In this document: piece by piece, positions 1 through 5,684 of the stretch | Numbering within the stretch: the first letter of the stretch is position 1 | Layout of the letters: each line of letters begins with the position of its first letter | Source of the DNA: Aquiluna sp. | Lineage (GTDB): Bacteria > Actinomycetota > Actinomycetes > Actinomycetales > Microbacteriaceae | Direction: 5' to 3' | Assembly (NCBI GenBank): GCA_023260495.1 | Contig: JALQVB010000060.1 | Coordinates: 1 to 5,822 of the forward strand | DNA: 5,822 nucleotides | The notes under the pieces: model-generated | Told to the model about the DNA's origin: nothing | Database searches by the model: none | Seen by the model: only the letters and a program-made list of their open reading frames with translations | Made by a program: the position numbers and the translations under genes

Positions 1-263
1 AAGACCTGCTTGACGCCCTTTTTGTCGATGACATCGCGGATGCCGACCTTCTCGACATTTCCCTGGGGAACCTGAATGATGAGCTCCTGAGATGGGCGAC
101 CCTCCGAAGGGGTGCTGCCGGACTCCAGCTTGGATCCCTGAACTACAACGCGAAGGGTGAGATAGGTCTGCTTCTCGCCACGAATCTTCTTTTCCGAAAT
201 CTCAATGATTTCTGCAGCACCGTGGTGGGGATATACGACAGTCTCGCCAACTTCAAATTTCAT
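1..263 (-). CDS. carD: CarD-family transcriptional regulator, N-terminal part (runs off the left edge)
   Basis: CarD binds the RNA polymerase beta subunit and stabilises open promoter complexes, notably at rRNA promoters. The 87 complete codons visible begin MKFEVGETVVYPHHGAAEI, which matches the start of mycobacterial CarD almost residue for residue (VGDTVVYPHHGAA). The later stretch VEKVGIRDVIDKKGVKQV corresponds to the end of the RNA polymerase-interaction domain. The C-terminal DNA-binding helical domain lies outside the window. Compared with M. tuberculosis CarD as I recall it, about 17 extra residues (roughly 44-60, rich in Ser, Gly, Pro and Glu) sit between the strand ending VVVQG and the strand LIIQVP. 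The reading frame is intact, so this is an insertion and not a frameshift. The start is the ATG at 263, with GAAAG six bases upstream. It is divergent from the lipoprotein gene; in Microbacteriaceae carD is usually followed by ispD-ispF, which would lie off the left edge. Confidence 0.95.
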   Translation of the reverse strand, partial: MKFEVGETVVYPHHGAAEIIEISEKKIRGEKQTYLTLRVVVQGSKLESGSTPSEGRPSQELIIQVPQGNVEKVGIRDVIDKKGVKQV

Positions 264-289
264 AGATTGCTTTCAGCTCCAAAACCCCG

Positions 290-298
290 ATTTTACCA
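290..298 (-). promoter_or_regulatory. Extended -10 promoter element for carD
   Basis: On the minus strand this reads TGGTAAAAT: a TGn extension directly followed by TAAAAT, five of six matches to the sigma-70-type -10 hexamer. A start site about 7 bases downstream would give a leader of about 20 bases before the carD ATG at 263. No good -35 hexamer sits 17 bases upstream (TAGGAA), which is common for extended -10 promoters. This is a sequence match only. Confidence 0.55.
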
Positions 299-304
299 CA
301 GATT

Positions 305-337
305 GAGCCCTTTTCCTAGGCTAAACTTAGAGGGCTC
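305..337. repeat. Inverted repeat in the carD/lipoprotein divergent region
   Basis: GAGCCCT at 305-311 and AGGGCTC at 331-337 are perfect 7-base reverse complements with a 19-base spacer. A smaller palindrome, CTAAACTTAG at 321-330, lies inside the spacer. The right arm touches the ATG at 338. The element lies just upstream of the carD extended -10 and covers the weak -10-like TAAACT (322-327) of the lipoprotein gene, so it could be an operator for both or a leader hairpin. No known regulator motif was recognised. Confidence 0.4.
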
Positions 338-823
338 ATGCCCCGTGGAGGATCGTTGAAAGCCAAGAAACTAATCGCTCTGTTCGCCGCTGTTGCCGTA
401 GCCGTCAGCCTTGCCGGCTGCTCGCTATCCCGTGAGGTGGCCTCGCTCGATCCTTATGCTCCAAGCGATGGTGTTCAGCTCGATGCCGGCGACCTGAAGC
501 TGCGTAACCTGCTTTTCGTAGTCGATGAGGATGGCAATGCGGTTCTGATTGGTTCGCTGGTAAACGGTTCAGACAGCGAAATCAGCGGCTCCCTGGAAAC
601 CATGGATTCCAACGGTGAGGTAGTTGTAACTGAGTTTTCAGTCGCCGCCGGCACAAAGTATGACCTTGGATACAACGGAACGGAAGGCAAAGAGCTGTTC
701 CTGACCGAGATGCCTGGTTCCCTGCACCCGGTTTACGTTCGCACCGCCGGATCTGACCCGGTTGAGCTTCCTGCTCCAGTGATGGATGGCAGCCTCGCCG
801 AGTACCGCGACTTTATCGACTAG
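338..823 (+). CDS. Small exported lipoprotein, LpqE-like
   Basis: A 161-residue predicted lipoprotein. The N-terminus has a lysine-rich n-region (KAKK), a hydrophobic Ala/Val segment and a lipobox LAGC with the lipidated Cys at residue 28, so the mature protein should be anchored on the outer face of the membrane. The rest is a compact, probably beta-rich domain (DLKLRNLLFVVDEDGNAVL, then GSLVNGSDSE) resembling the short lipoproteins encoded next to carD in actinobacteria; in M. tuberculosis that neighbour is LpqE. Its molecular function is not established, and some database entries for such proteins carry a misleading methylase name. Two starts are possible: ATG 338, with GAGG four bases upstream, or TTG 356, with the stronger GGAGGA at 347-352 but a short gap. 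The TTG start gives a typical short signal peptide with Cys22. The stop overlaps the convergent regX3 stop by four bases. Confidence 0.82.
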   Translation: MPRGGSLKAKKLIALFAAVAVAVSLAGCSLSREVASLDPYAPSDGVQLDAGDLKLRNLLFVVDEDGNAVLIGSLVNGSDSEISGSLETMDSNGEVVVTEFSVAAGTKYDLGYNGTEGKELFLTEMPGSLHPVYVRTAGSDPVELPAPVMDGSLAEYRDFID

Positions 824-1503
824 ACCTCGAACTTGTAGCCAAGTCCGCGCACCGTAATCAGGTGACGCGGCCGAGATGGATCTTCTTCAATCTTGGAGCG
901 CACTCGCTTCACGTGAACATCCAGGGTCTTGGTGTCGCCGAAGTAGTTGCTCCCCCAGACGCGATCTATGATCTGACCGCGAGTCAGAACCCGGTTTACG
1001 TTTTCCATCAGTAGCTCAAGTAGCTCAAATTCCTTTAGTGGCATGGCCACCTTCTCGCCGGCAACGGTGACGATGTGTCGCTCCAGGTCCATTTCCACTG
1101 GCCCCGCCTTCAGAACGCTGGCCTCTGCCTGCTGGGCTGGCTCAACGCCGCGACGTAGCACGGCCTTCATGCGGGCCAGTAGCTCCCTGGTGGAGTAGGG
1201 CTTGGTGACGTAGTCATCGGCGCCAATCTCGAGGCCGACAACCTTGTCGATCTCGGTGTCTTTAGCGGTGAGCATGATGATGGGAACCTGAGACTCCGCC
1301 CGAATCGAGCGGCAAACCTCGTTGCCAGAGAGCCCCGGGAGCATCAGATCCAAGAGGATCAAATCGGCGCCGTAGTTATTGAAGTTATCCAGCGCAGCGT
1401 TGCCATCCTCGGCTTCAATTACGTCGTAGCCCTCCTTTTGCAGCAGGTAAACCAGCGGCTCACGAAGGTTGCGCTCGTCCTCGACGACTAGCACTCGGGT
1501 CAT
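820..1503 (-). CDS. regX3: OmpR/PhoB-family response regulator RegX3
   Basis: This DNA-binding response regulator is phosphorylated by the adjacent SenX3 kinase and controls phosphate-starvation genes in actinobacteria. It has 227 residues, the usual family length. The receiver domain (about 1-120) has the acidic pocket E8-D9, phospho-acceptor D52 in LILLDLMLPG, T79 in MLTAK and K101 in VTKPY. The C-terminal winged helix (about 128-227) has MPLKEFELLELL, the recognition-helix region TLDVHVKRVRSKIE and the wing ending RGLGYKFEV, close to RegX3 of mycobacteria. The ATG overlaps the senX3 stop (ATGA, 1500-1503), and an excellent ribosome site GAGGAG (1509-1514) lies five bases upstream, so the two genes are translationally coupled. 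The TAG stop shares the palindrome CTAG with the convergent lipoprotein gene. No terminator is visible after it. Confidence 0.93.
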   Translation of the reverse strand: MTRVLVVEDERNLREPLVYLLQKEGYDVIEAEDGNAALDNFNNYGADLILLDLMLPGLSGNEVCRSIRAESQVPIIMLTAKDTEIDKVVGLEIGADDYVTKPYSTRELLARMKAVLRRGVEPAQQAEASVLKAGPVEMDLERHIVTVAGEKVAMPLKEFELLELLMENVNRVLTRGQIIDRVWGSNYFGDTKTLDVHVKRVRSKIEEDPSRPRHLITVRGLGYKFEV

Positions 1504-2564
1504 CTGTTCTCCTCGTTCCCATTTAGCGGAAGTCTGATGGTGAAAGTTGAGCCGACGCCTAGCTTGGAAAACAGCTTCACTTCGCCACGGTGGTTGTGAG
1601 CTGCGTGCTTCACAATCGACAGGCCAAGGCCGGTGCCACCGGTCTCGCGCGAGCGAGATGGGTCTACGCGATAGAAGCGCTCAAAGATGCGCTGCTGCTC
1701 AGATTCCGGGATTCCTATACCCGAGTCGGTAACCGCGAGCTCGGCGACCTGCCCGATTACTTTTAGGCCGACTCCAACTTGACCACCGGGCTCAGAGTAA
1801 ACGATCGCATTTTCAATTAGGTTTCGCACCGCACTGGTAAGCATTTCGTAGTCTCCGAATAGCTTCACCGAACCGGTGGCGTTCGAAGCCAGGCGGATTT
1901 GGTGCTGCTCCGCCAAGACGACGGATCTATCTACCGCATCGGCAATCACGGTGACCAGGTCAATTTCTTCCGCGGTGTCGGCAAGCTTGGCGCCTTGCAC
2001 GCGCGAAAGTTCAATCAGTTCCTGAACTATCGTGGCCAGTCGCTGCGATTCCTTCTGCATCGATTCGGCAAACTTCTGAACCGTTTGAGGATCATCGGTA
2101 GCACCGGAAATCGCCTCGGCCAGAAGGCTGATCGCGCCAATTGGCGTCTTCAGCTCGTGAGACACGTTGGCGACGAAGTCGCGTCTGGTTTCCTCCAACT
2201 TTCGCGATTCGGTTCTGTCATCCACCAGCAACATCACGTAACGGTCACCAAACTTGGCGGCCCTGGCGTGAACAAAGACGCTGTCTCGCCTAAGACCCAT
2301 TTCCAATTCAATGTCCTTGGAAATGGCTCCGGAATTGTTCCACGCTTGCTCTGCTAGTTGGACTAGGGAGCTGTGTATGAGGCGGCGGTTTTGCACAAGC
2401 CCGAACTGAATAGCACCCGGGGAGGCTCGCAAAACAGTGTTGTACTTGTCCAGAACAATCCCGGCTGTAGCTATCACATCAACCACCTGCGCGGCGACCA
2501 CTTCAAACGCATCGACTGCAGGCTCGGCGGCCTGATCAGCCCGCCTGGAGGCCAAAAATCCCAT
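1500..2564 (-). CDS. senX3: SenX3-type sensor histidine kinase lacking membrane helices
   Basis: This kinase autophosphorylates on histidine and passes the phosphate to RegX3. From the ATG at 2564 it is 354 residues. Residues about 25-125 form a degenerate PAS-like domain (AGIVLDKYNTVLRASPGAIQ; matches the PAS region of SenX3). The dimerisation helix carries RRDFVANVSHELKTPIGA with phospho-His136. The ATPase domain has the N box NLIENAIVYS (N248), G1 DSGIGIP (about 280), F box RIFERFYRVD and G2 GGTGLGLSIVKH (about 309). Mycobacterial SenX3 begins with membrane helices; here the chain starts with MGFLASRRADQ and has no hydrophobic segment, and an in-frame TAA lies at 2589-2591, so no longer version exists in this frame. 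The ATG at 2564 is chosen over the GTG at 2570 because GGAG (2570-2573) stands five bases before it. The product should therefore be cytosolic unless recruited by a partner. Confidence 0.9.
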   Translation of the reverse strand: MGFLASRRADQAAEPAVDAFEVVAAQVVDVIATAGIVLDKYNTVLRASPGAIQFGLVQNRRLIHSSLVQLAEQAWNNSGAISKDIELEMGLRRDSVFVHARAAKFGDRYVMLLVDDRTESRKLEETRRDFVANVSHELKTPIGAISLLAEAISGATDDPQTVQKFAESMQKESQRLATIVQELIELSRVQGAKLADTAEEIDLVTVIADAVDRSVVLAEQHQIRLASNATGSVKLFGDYEMLTSAVRNLIENAIVYSEPGGQVGVGLKVIGQVAELAVTDSGIGIPESEQQRIFERFYRVDPSRSRETGGTGLGLSIVKHAAHNHRGEVKLFSKLGVGSTFTIRLPLNGNEENR

Positions 2565-2569
2565 TTGCA

Positions 2570-2573
2570 CTCC
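2570..2573 (-). promoter_or_regulatory. Ribosome binding site that sets the senX3 start
   Basis: The minus strand reads GGAG with five bases (TGCAA) to the ATG at 2564. The alternative in-frame GTG at 2570 overlaps this motif and has no convincing site of its own, so the ATG is the better start. Confidence 0.6.
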
Positions 2574-2578
2574 GATGC

Positions 2579-2593
2579 GTTCACTAGGTTAAC
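2579..2593. promoter_or_regulatory. Candidate RegX3/PHO-like operator in front of senX3
   Basis: GTTCAC (2579-2584) and GTTAAC (2588-2593) are closely spaced half-sites resembling the GTTCAC core of actinobacterial PHO boxes. Read as a unit the 15 bases form an imperfect palindrome with outer arms GTT and AAC. They lie only six bases upstream of the senX3 ribosome site, where binding of RegX3 could autoregulate the pair. The nine-base offset differs from the 11-base direct repeats of Streptomyces PHO boxes, so this is tentative. Confidence 0.3.
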
Positions 2594-2606
2594 AAGTTCT
2601 GCTACC

Positions 2607-2717
2607 AAGGTTAGGAGTAAATTGGGGATAGCACGACTCAGTTTTCCGCTGGTTTTGATGGAATTAAGCCAAAGTTTGATTTCAACTGCTTGGCTAGCGG
2701 ACACCAAAAGGTTAGGA
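2607..2717. repeat. Two copies of AAGGTTAGGA in the senX3/phoU divergent region
   Basis: The 10-base word AAGGTTAGGA occurs at 2607-2616 and 2708-2717, each preceded closely by ACCAA. The second copy also supplies the phoU ribosome site (AGGA, four bases before the ATG at 2722). A related TAGGTTAAC occurs at 2585-2593, with AGGTTA at 2586 and 2608, exactly 22 bases apart. The rest of this roughly 150-base region is AT-richer than the genes around it; I could not pick a convincing -35/-10 pair for either senX3 or phoU. Confidence 0.35.
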
Positions 2718-2721
2718 CAGC

Positions 2722-3360
2722 ATGCGCGCAGTTTTCCAACAGGAGCTATCAGAGGTTCAGTCGAGGCTAGTGGAACTGGCCTCGGGTGCCGAAAAGATCA
2801 TGAAGAAAGCCTCGGGGGCCTTTCTCAACTCCGACGTCTCCCTCGCCGATGAGGCACTGGCGCTAGCCGACAAGAACGAAGAGAAGGCACTGGATCTAGA
2901 CGAGTTGGTCATCAAGATCCTGGCCACCCAGTCTCCTGTTGCTCGGGACCTGAGAATTCTCGTCTCGGCACTGCGCATGAGCGCATCTCTCGAGCGTATG
3001 GGATCACTCGCTTCCCATATCGCTGCGATTGCTCGCTACCGCTATCCAGGTACCGCAATCCCGGACGGTCTGCGTTCGACCTTTGAAGACATGGCGAAGA
3101 TTGACATTGAGCTAGCAGGCAAGGCTGTCGCCCTGCTCGAGCACACCGACGTGGACCTAGCTCGGGAGATTCAGGCTCGCGACGAGGCGGTCGACCTGCT
3201 GCACCGTCGAGTGTTTGACGTTGTACTGAGCTCGGATTGGTCCGAGAATGCGATGTTCACCGTGGATGTCACGCTGGCGTCTCGCTACTTCGAGCGCTTC
3301 GCCGACCACGTGGTCGACATCTCCTCAAAGGTCAGCTTCCTGCAGACCGGTGAGTGGTAA
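2722..3360 (+). CDS. phoU: Phosphate signalling regulator PhoU
   Basis: PhoU (PhoY in mycobacteria) is a cytoplasmic helical protein that links Pst phosphate uptake to the two-component sensor and keeps signalling off when phosphate is plentiful. The 212 residues are the normal length and all-helical, made of two three-helix repeats. The start MRAVFQQELSEVQSRLVELA matches the opening of mycobacterial PhoY (MRTVYHQRL...). The two metal-binding type motifs are ERMGSLASHIA at residues 91-101 and ERFADHVVDIS at 191-201. In the first, the aspartate of the classic ExxxD motif is Ser95; PhoY1 as I recall it has Ala there, so this is normal lineage variation. The second motif keeps E191 and D195. The ribosome site is AGGA four bases before ATG. 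It is divergent from senX3 and convergent with gpmA, with three bases between the stops. Confidence 0.93.
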   Translation: MRAVFQQELSEVQSRLVELASGAEKIMKKASGAFLNSDVSLADEALALADKNEEKALDLDELVIKILATQSPVARDLRILVSALRMSASLERMGSLASHIAAIARYRYPGTAIPDGLRSTFEDMAKIDIELAGKAVALLEHTDVDLAREIQARDEAVDLLHRRVFDVVLSSDWSENAMFTVDVTLASRYFERFADHVVDISSKVSFLQTGEW

Positions 3361-3363
3361 GAA

Positions 3364-4110
3364 CTACTTCTTACCCTGATTCGCAACTGCTGCTGCGCCA
3401 GCGGCCGCGGCCTCTGGATCTAGGTACTCGCCGCCTGAAACCTCTGGCTTGAGATTCTCATCGAGCTTGTAGTGCAGTGGGATGCCAGTTGGAATGTTCA
3501 GCTCCGCAATCTCGTCATCGCTGATCCCGTCAAGGTGCTTCACCAGGGCTCGCAGCGAGTTTCCATGGGCGGTAACTAGGACAGTTTTTCCTGACTTAAG
3601 CTGCGGAACAATTTCCTGCTCCCAGTAAGGCAGCATGCGAACCAGAACGTCCTTCAGGCACTCGGTGCGAGGCAGGTCTGAACCCAGTCCGGCATAGCGC
3701 TCGTCGTGCGCCTGCGAGTACTTGTTGTCATCAGCAATCTCTGGTGGTGGGGTGTCGTAACTGCGGCGCCAAATCTGGAACTGCTCCGGTCCGTACTTCT
3801 CTAGGGTCTCAGCCTTGTCTAGACCCTGCAGCGATCCATAGTGGCGCTCGTTGAGCCTCCAGGACCGGATTGTCGGAATCCAGTTGCGGTCTATCTGGTC
3901 GAGTGCGATGTGAGCGGTGTTGATGGCCCGCTTCAAAACTGAGGTGAACAGCACATCAGGCTTCAGGCCCGATTCACCAAGCAGCTCTCCAGCCCGCTTG
4001 GCCTCCTCGCGGCCCTGATCACTTAGGTCGACATCAACCCATCCGGTGAAGAGGTTCTTTTGGTTCCAAACGGAATTGCCGTGGCGAAGCAGAATCAGGT
4101 TATAAGTCAT
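3364..4110 (-). CDS. gpmA: 2,3-bisphosphoglycerate-dependent phosphoglycerate mutase
   Basis: This cytoplasmic glycolytic and gluconeogenic enzyme interconverts 3-phosphoglycerate and 2-phosphoglycerate through a phosphohistidine intermediate. The 248-residue length is typical. Catalytic features are LLRHGNSVWN with phospho-acceptor His10, SVLKRAINTA with Arg61, RLNERHYGSLQG with the acid/base Glu88, and LVTAHGNSLRALVKHL with the second catalytic His182. The Ala-rich tail ending NQGKK is common in actinobacterial GpmA. The gene lies 20 bases after the ygfZ stop with no Shine-Dalgarno before its ATG, so it is translated either leaderless from an internal promoter (weak TANNNT match TAAGCT at 4118-4123, seven bases before the ATG) or by read-through from ygfZ. 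Mycobacteria also place gpm1 next to senX3-regX3. The stop is three bases from that of phoU, with no visible terminator between. Confidence 0.96.
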   Translation of the reverse strand: MTYNLILLRHGNSVWNQKNLFTGWVDVDLSDQGREEAKRAGELLGESGLKPDVLFTSVLKRAINTAHIALDQIDRNWIPTIRSWRLNERHYGSLQGLDKAETLEKYGPEQFQIWRRSYDTPPPEIADDNKYSQAHDERYAGLGSDLPRTECLKDVLVRMLPYWEQEIVPQLKSGKTVLVTAHGNSLRALVKHLDGISDDEIAELNIPTGIPLHYKLDENLKPEVSGGEYLDPEAAAAGAAAVANQGKK

Positions 4111-4116
4111 GCGGCA

Positions 4117-4133
4117 TAGCTTAGCTAAAGCTA
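4117..4133. repeat. Short inverted repeat between ygfZ and gpmA
   Basis: TAGCTT (4117-4122) and AAGCTA (4128-4133) are perfect 6-base reverse complements around a 5-base spacer. The repeat covers the ygfZ stop codon and most of the 20-base gap before gpmA. The stem is AT-rich and has no T-run on the minus strand, so it is not a convincing terminator for ygfZ; it could be an operator or chance. Confidence 0.3.
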
Positions 4134-5093
4134 CTTTTTGCCGCTGAGCTTGAAGGCGCTTGGCCTTGGTAGGTTCGCGGCCTTGCCAGCATCTGCCGGA
4201 ACTAATACTTCCTGTGAAGCCCGAAGGATTGAATCGCCTGAGTGGACGCTCAGCTCGAGGTATGGGGTGGCCCTGGAAAGTAGCGCCAGTGCAATTGAAC
4301 CGAGCTCGAAATGCAATGCCCCAGCCAAGATCTTTCCCGCTGGTTTATCAAGGTAAAAGACCTCATCGCCCTTATTCACCAGCTGATCTCCAGAGTCGAA
4401 GTGCAAGAGCGCCAGCCGCCGTGGCGGATGGCCAAGGTTGTGCACCTTGGCAACCGCTTCTTGGCCGCGGTAGCAGCCCTTGGTTAGGTGCACCGCTGAG
4501 TTCAGCCAATCAAACTCATGTGGGAGCGATCGCTCGTCCACATCAGAGATCTCTGGTCGGCCAGCTGCGATGCGTAGCGCCTGGTAGGCAAGTTTGCCCA
4601 CCTCCTCCAAAGCTGGCTTGGAGTCCGAAATTAGCTCCCGGTAGCCGAAGCTAATCTCGTCCTTGCGATAGCGAGCCGACTTTGGGTTTTGAGTTGCGAA
4701 GTTGTCGTGCCAGATGATGCCATCGATATCGGCAAAAGTTCCGAATACCCGAAGATCAGTAGTTGCGATATCAACCTGGCTGCGGAACTTCATCTTGCCA
4801 AGCCAGTCCATCGATGCCTCCGCCCTATCGGCGTTGACAATCACCAGCAGGTCTGAATCCGAGGCCACGATCTTCAGCTGCTGCTCGATGTGACCTTGCG
4901 GAGTGAGCAACAGGGCCTCGGTGGAATCTCCCTCTTGGAGATTGAGAACATCTTGACTCAGAAGCGAATGCAACCACTTCTTGGCATCGGAGCCAGAAAT
5001 CCGAATGACCCGCTGGTCATCCCGCTCAACATAGCCCTGCCCCTCGGCCAGCTTGCGCTGCTCACCAAGCGGGTTGCCCACATGATCAGGCAT
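4131..5093 (-). CDS. ygfZ: YgfZ/GcvT-like folate-binding Fe-S cluster maintenance protein
   Basis: YgfZ proteins are related to the glycine-cleavage T protein, bind tetrahydrofolate and support assembly or repair of certain Fe-S enzymes in the cytoplasm. The diagnostic motif KGCYRGQE, followed by AVAKVHNLGHPPRR, is present near residues 205-227, with the signature Cys at residue 207 from the chosen start. The N-terminal part has VIRISGSDAKKWLHSLLSQD and LLLTPQGHIE, typical of the family's folate-binding fold. Two starts are possible. ATG 5093 gives 320 residues, has GGAG seven bases upstream (5101-5104) and overlaps the upstream gene by only eight bases; ATG 5120 gives 329 residues, has no clear ribosome site and overlaps by 35. 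I prefer 5093, since family-like sequence (GNPLGEQRKLAEG) begins just after it. The eight-base overlap with the nitrobindin gene implies translational coupling. Confidence 0.9.
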   Translation of the reverse strand: MPDHVGNPLGEQRKLAEGQGYVERDDQRVIRISGSDAKKWLHSLLSQDVLNLQEGDSTEALLLTPQGHIEQQLKIVASDSDLLVIVNADRAEASMDWLGKMKFRSQVDIATTDLRVFGTFADIDGIIWHDNFATQNPKSARYRKDEISFGYRELISDSKPALEEVGKLAYQALRIAAGRPEISDVDERSLPHEFDWLNSAVHLTKGCYRGQEAVAKVHNLGHPPRRLALLHFDSGDQLVNKGDEVFYLDKPAGKILAGALHFELGSIALALLSRATPYLELSVHSGDSILRASQEVLVPADAGKAANLPRPSAFKLSGKK

Positions 5094-5682
5094 CAACTCG
5101 CTCCAGTCGAGCGCTGGCATGCGACTTCAGCGGCGAGCCTAGTGCGGCCATGTCCCATGCCCAAAGCAGAGCGCCCTCCACCAATCCCCACATCCGCTGC
5201 GCGGAGGAGTACTCCTTGGCATTGGGCGAGCGCAGGACGGCATCAGTTGCGATGTCAATGCGAGCGCCTTTGATCTGACCGAAATACAACTCCGCAACAC
5301 CTGCGGGGTGAATGATTAGCGCCTCAATGTCAAAACCGCCATTTTGATTGCGCCACAGCTCGAGGTCCTCACGAACCGTGATGGCGCTCTCGCCGCTGCC
5401 CGGAAGCAGTCCCGGTCCGGCATCCGAATCGTTACTGGGCCTAGAAATCATCCAGTAGCCGCGCTCAGAAGATATCTCTTTGCCGCCCAGGTCGGTCACA
5501 GTGCTGTTGTATTCGAGCTTGCCGGTGGAAAGCGGCAGAAAGCTCATGCTCTGGAGAAACTCAATTTCGGTCGGCTCTTCACCGGCCTTTGGATAGGAGA
5601 CAACTCCCGACCCCTTCCAAGAGCCCATCAGAAAGGCAAATGGAGTCAGTTCAATTGGTAGGTCATCCGGCAGGACGAACAA
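5086..5682 (-). CDS. Nitrobindin-like / FABP-family heme-binding beta-barrel protein
   Basis: This belongs to the actinobacterial FABP-like (THAP4/nitrobindin) family, ten-stranded beta-barrels; studied members bind ferric heme and act on nitric oxide or peroxynitrite. Family features are the opening LTPFAFLMGSWKGSGVVSYP (the GxWxGxG motif), a central barrel region ending in strands around ELYFGQIKGARIDI, and a C-terminal block MWGLVEGALLWAWDMAALG followed by SHASARLERVDA. His188 in that last block is in the position of the heme-ligating histidine of nitrobindins. The 198 residues fit the family. The start is a TTG at 5682, two bases after the stop of the small membrane-peptide gene; the only upstream site is GGGG about 11 bases away, and no ATG or GTG upstream fits the frame, so initiation is probably coupled. 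The heme role is a family inference. Confidence 0.88.
   Translation of the reverse strand: MFVLPDDLPIELTPFAFLMGSWKGSGVVSYPKAGEEPTEIEFLQSMSFLPLSTGKLEYNSTVTDLGGKEISSERGYWMISRPSNDSDAGPGLLPGSGESAITVREDLELWRNQNGGFDIEALIIHPAGVAELYFGQIKGARIDIATDAVLRSPNAKEYSSAQRMWGLVEGALLWAWDMAALGSPLKSHASARLERVDA
5101..5104 (-). promoter_or_regulatory. Ribosome binding site that sets the ygfZ start
   Basis: The minus strand reads GGAG, seven bases before the ATG at 5093, inside the last codons of the nitrobindin-like gene. The earlier ATG at 5120 has only a weak GAAG. This decides for the shorter YgfZ and for start-stop coupling through the eight bases ATGCCTGA. Confidence 0.55.
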
Positions 5683-5684
5683 GA

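Noticed and set aside
1899..2357. A 152-residue plus-strand open frame inside senX3
   Set aside because: It lies wholly antisense to the catalytic kinase gene, shows no domain or composition of a real protein, and is explained as a codon-bias shadow.
2474..2707. A 77-residue minus-strand frame upstream of and overlapping senX3, with a weakly hydrophobic stretch (NLLLTLVAELVNLV), considered as a frameshifted membrane helix of SenX3
   Set aside because: It has one acid-containing hydrophobic stretch, not a pair of helices, then becomes unlike any sensor sequence, and senX3 has its own well-spaced ribosome site and start.
2373..2852. A 159-residue plus-strand frame overlapping the senX3 5' end, the intergenic region and phoU
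   Set aside because: It crosses a regulatory region and the start of phoU in another frame, with no ribosome site and no recognisable motif.
2722..3360. Loss of the aspartate in the first metal motif of PhoU (ERMGS) as a sign of a degenerate protein
   Set aside because: Mycobacterial PhoY1, as I recall it, also lacks it (ERMGA), and the second motif is intact, so this is lineage variation.
3364..3420. GC-rich triplet-like sequence near the gpmA 3' end, considered as a repeat or terminator
   Set aside because: It encodes the Ala-rich C-terminal tail that actinobacterial GpmA proteins commonly have.
4117..4140. Hairpin followed by CTTTTT on the plus strand, a possible rho-independent terminator
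   Set aside because: The stem is only six mostly A/T pairs, and the T-run is on the strand opposite the genes; no plus-strand gene ends nearby.
4160..4654. A 164-residue plus-strand frame inside ygfZ
   Set aside because: It is rich in Arg, Pro and Ser, as expected of an antisense shadow, and overlaps the diagnostic YgfZ motif on the real strand.
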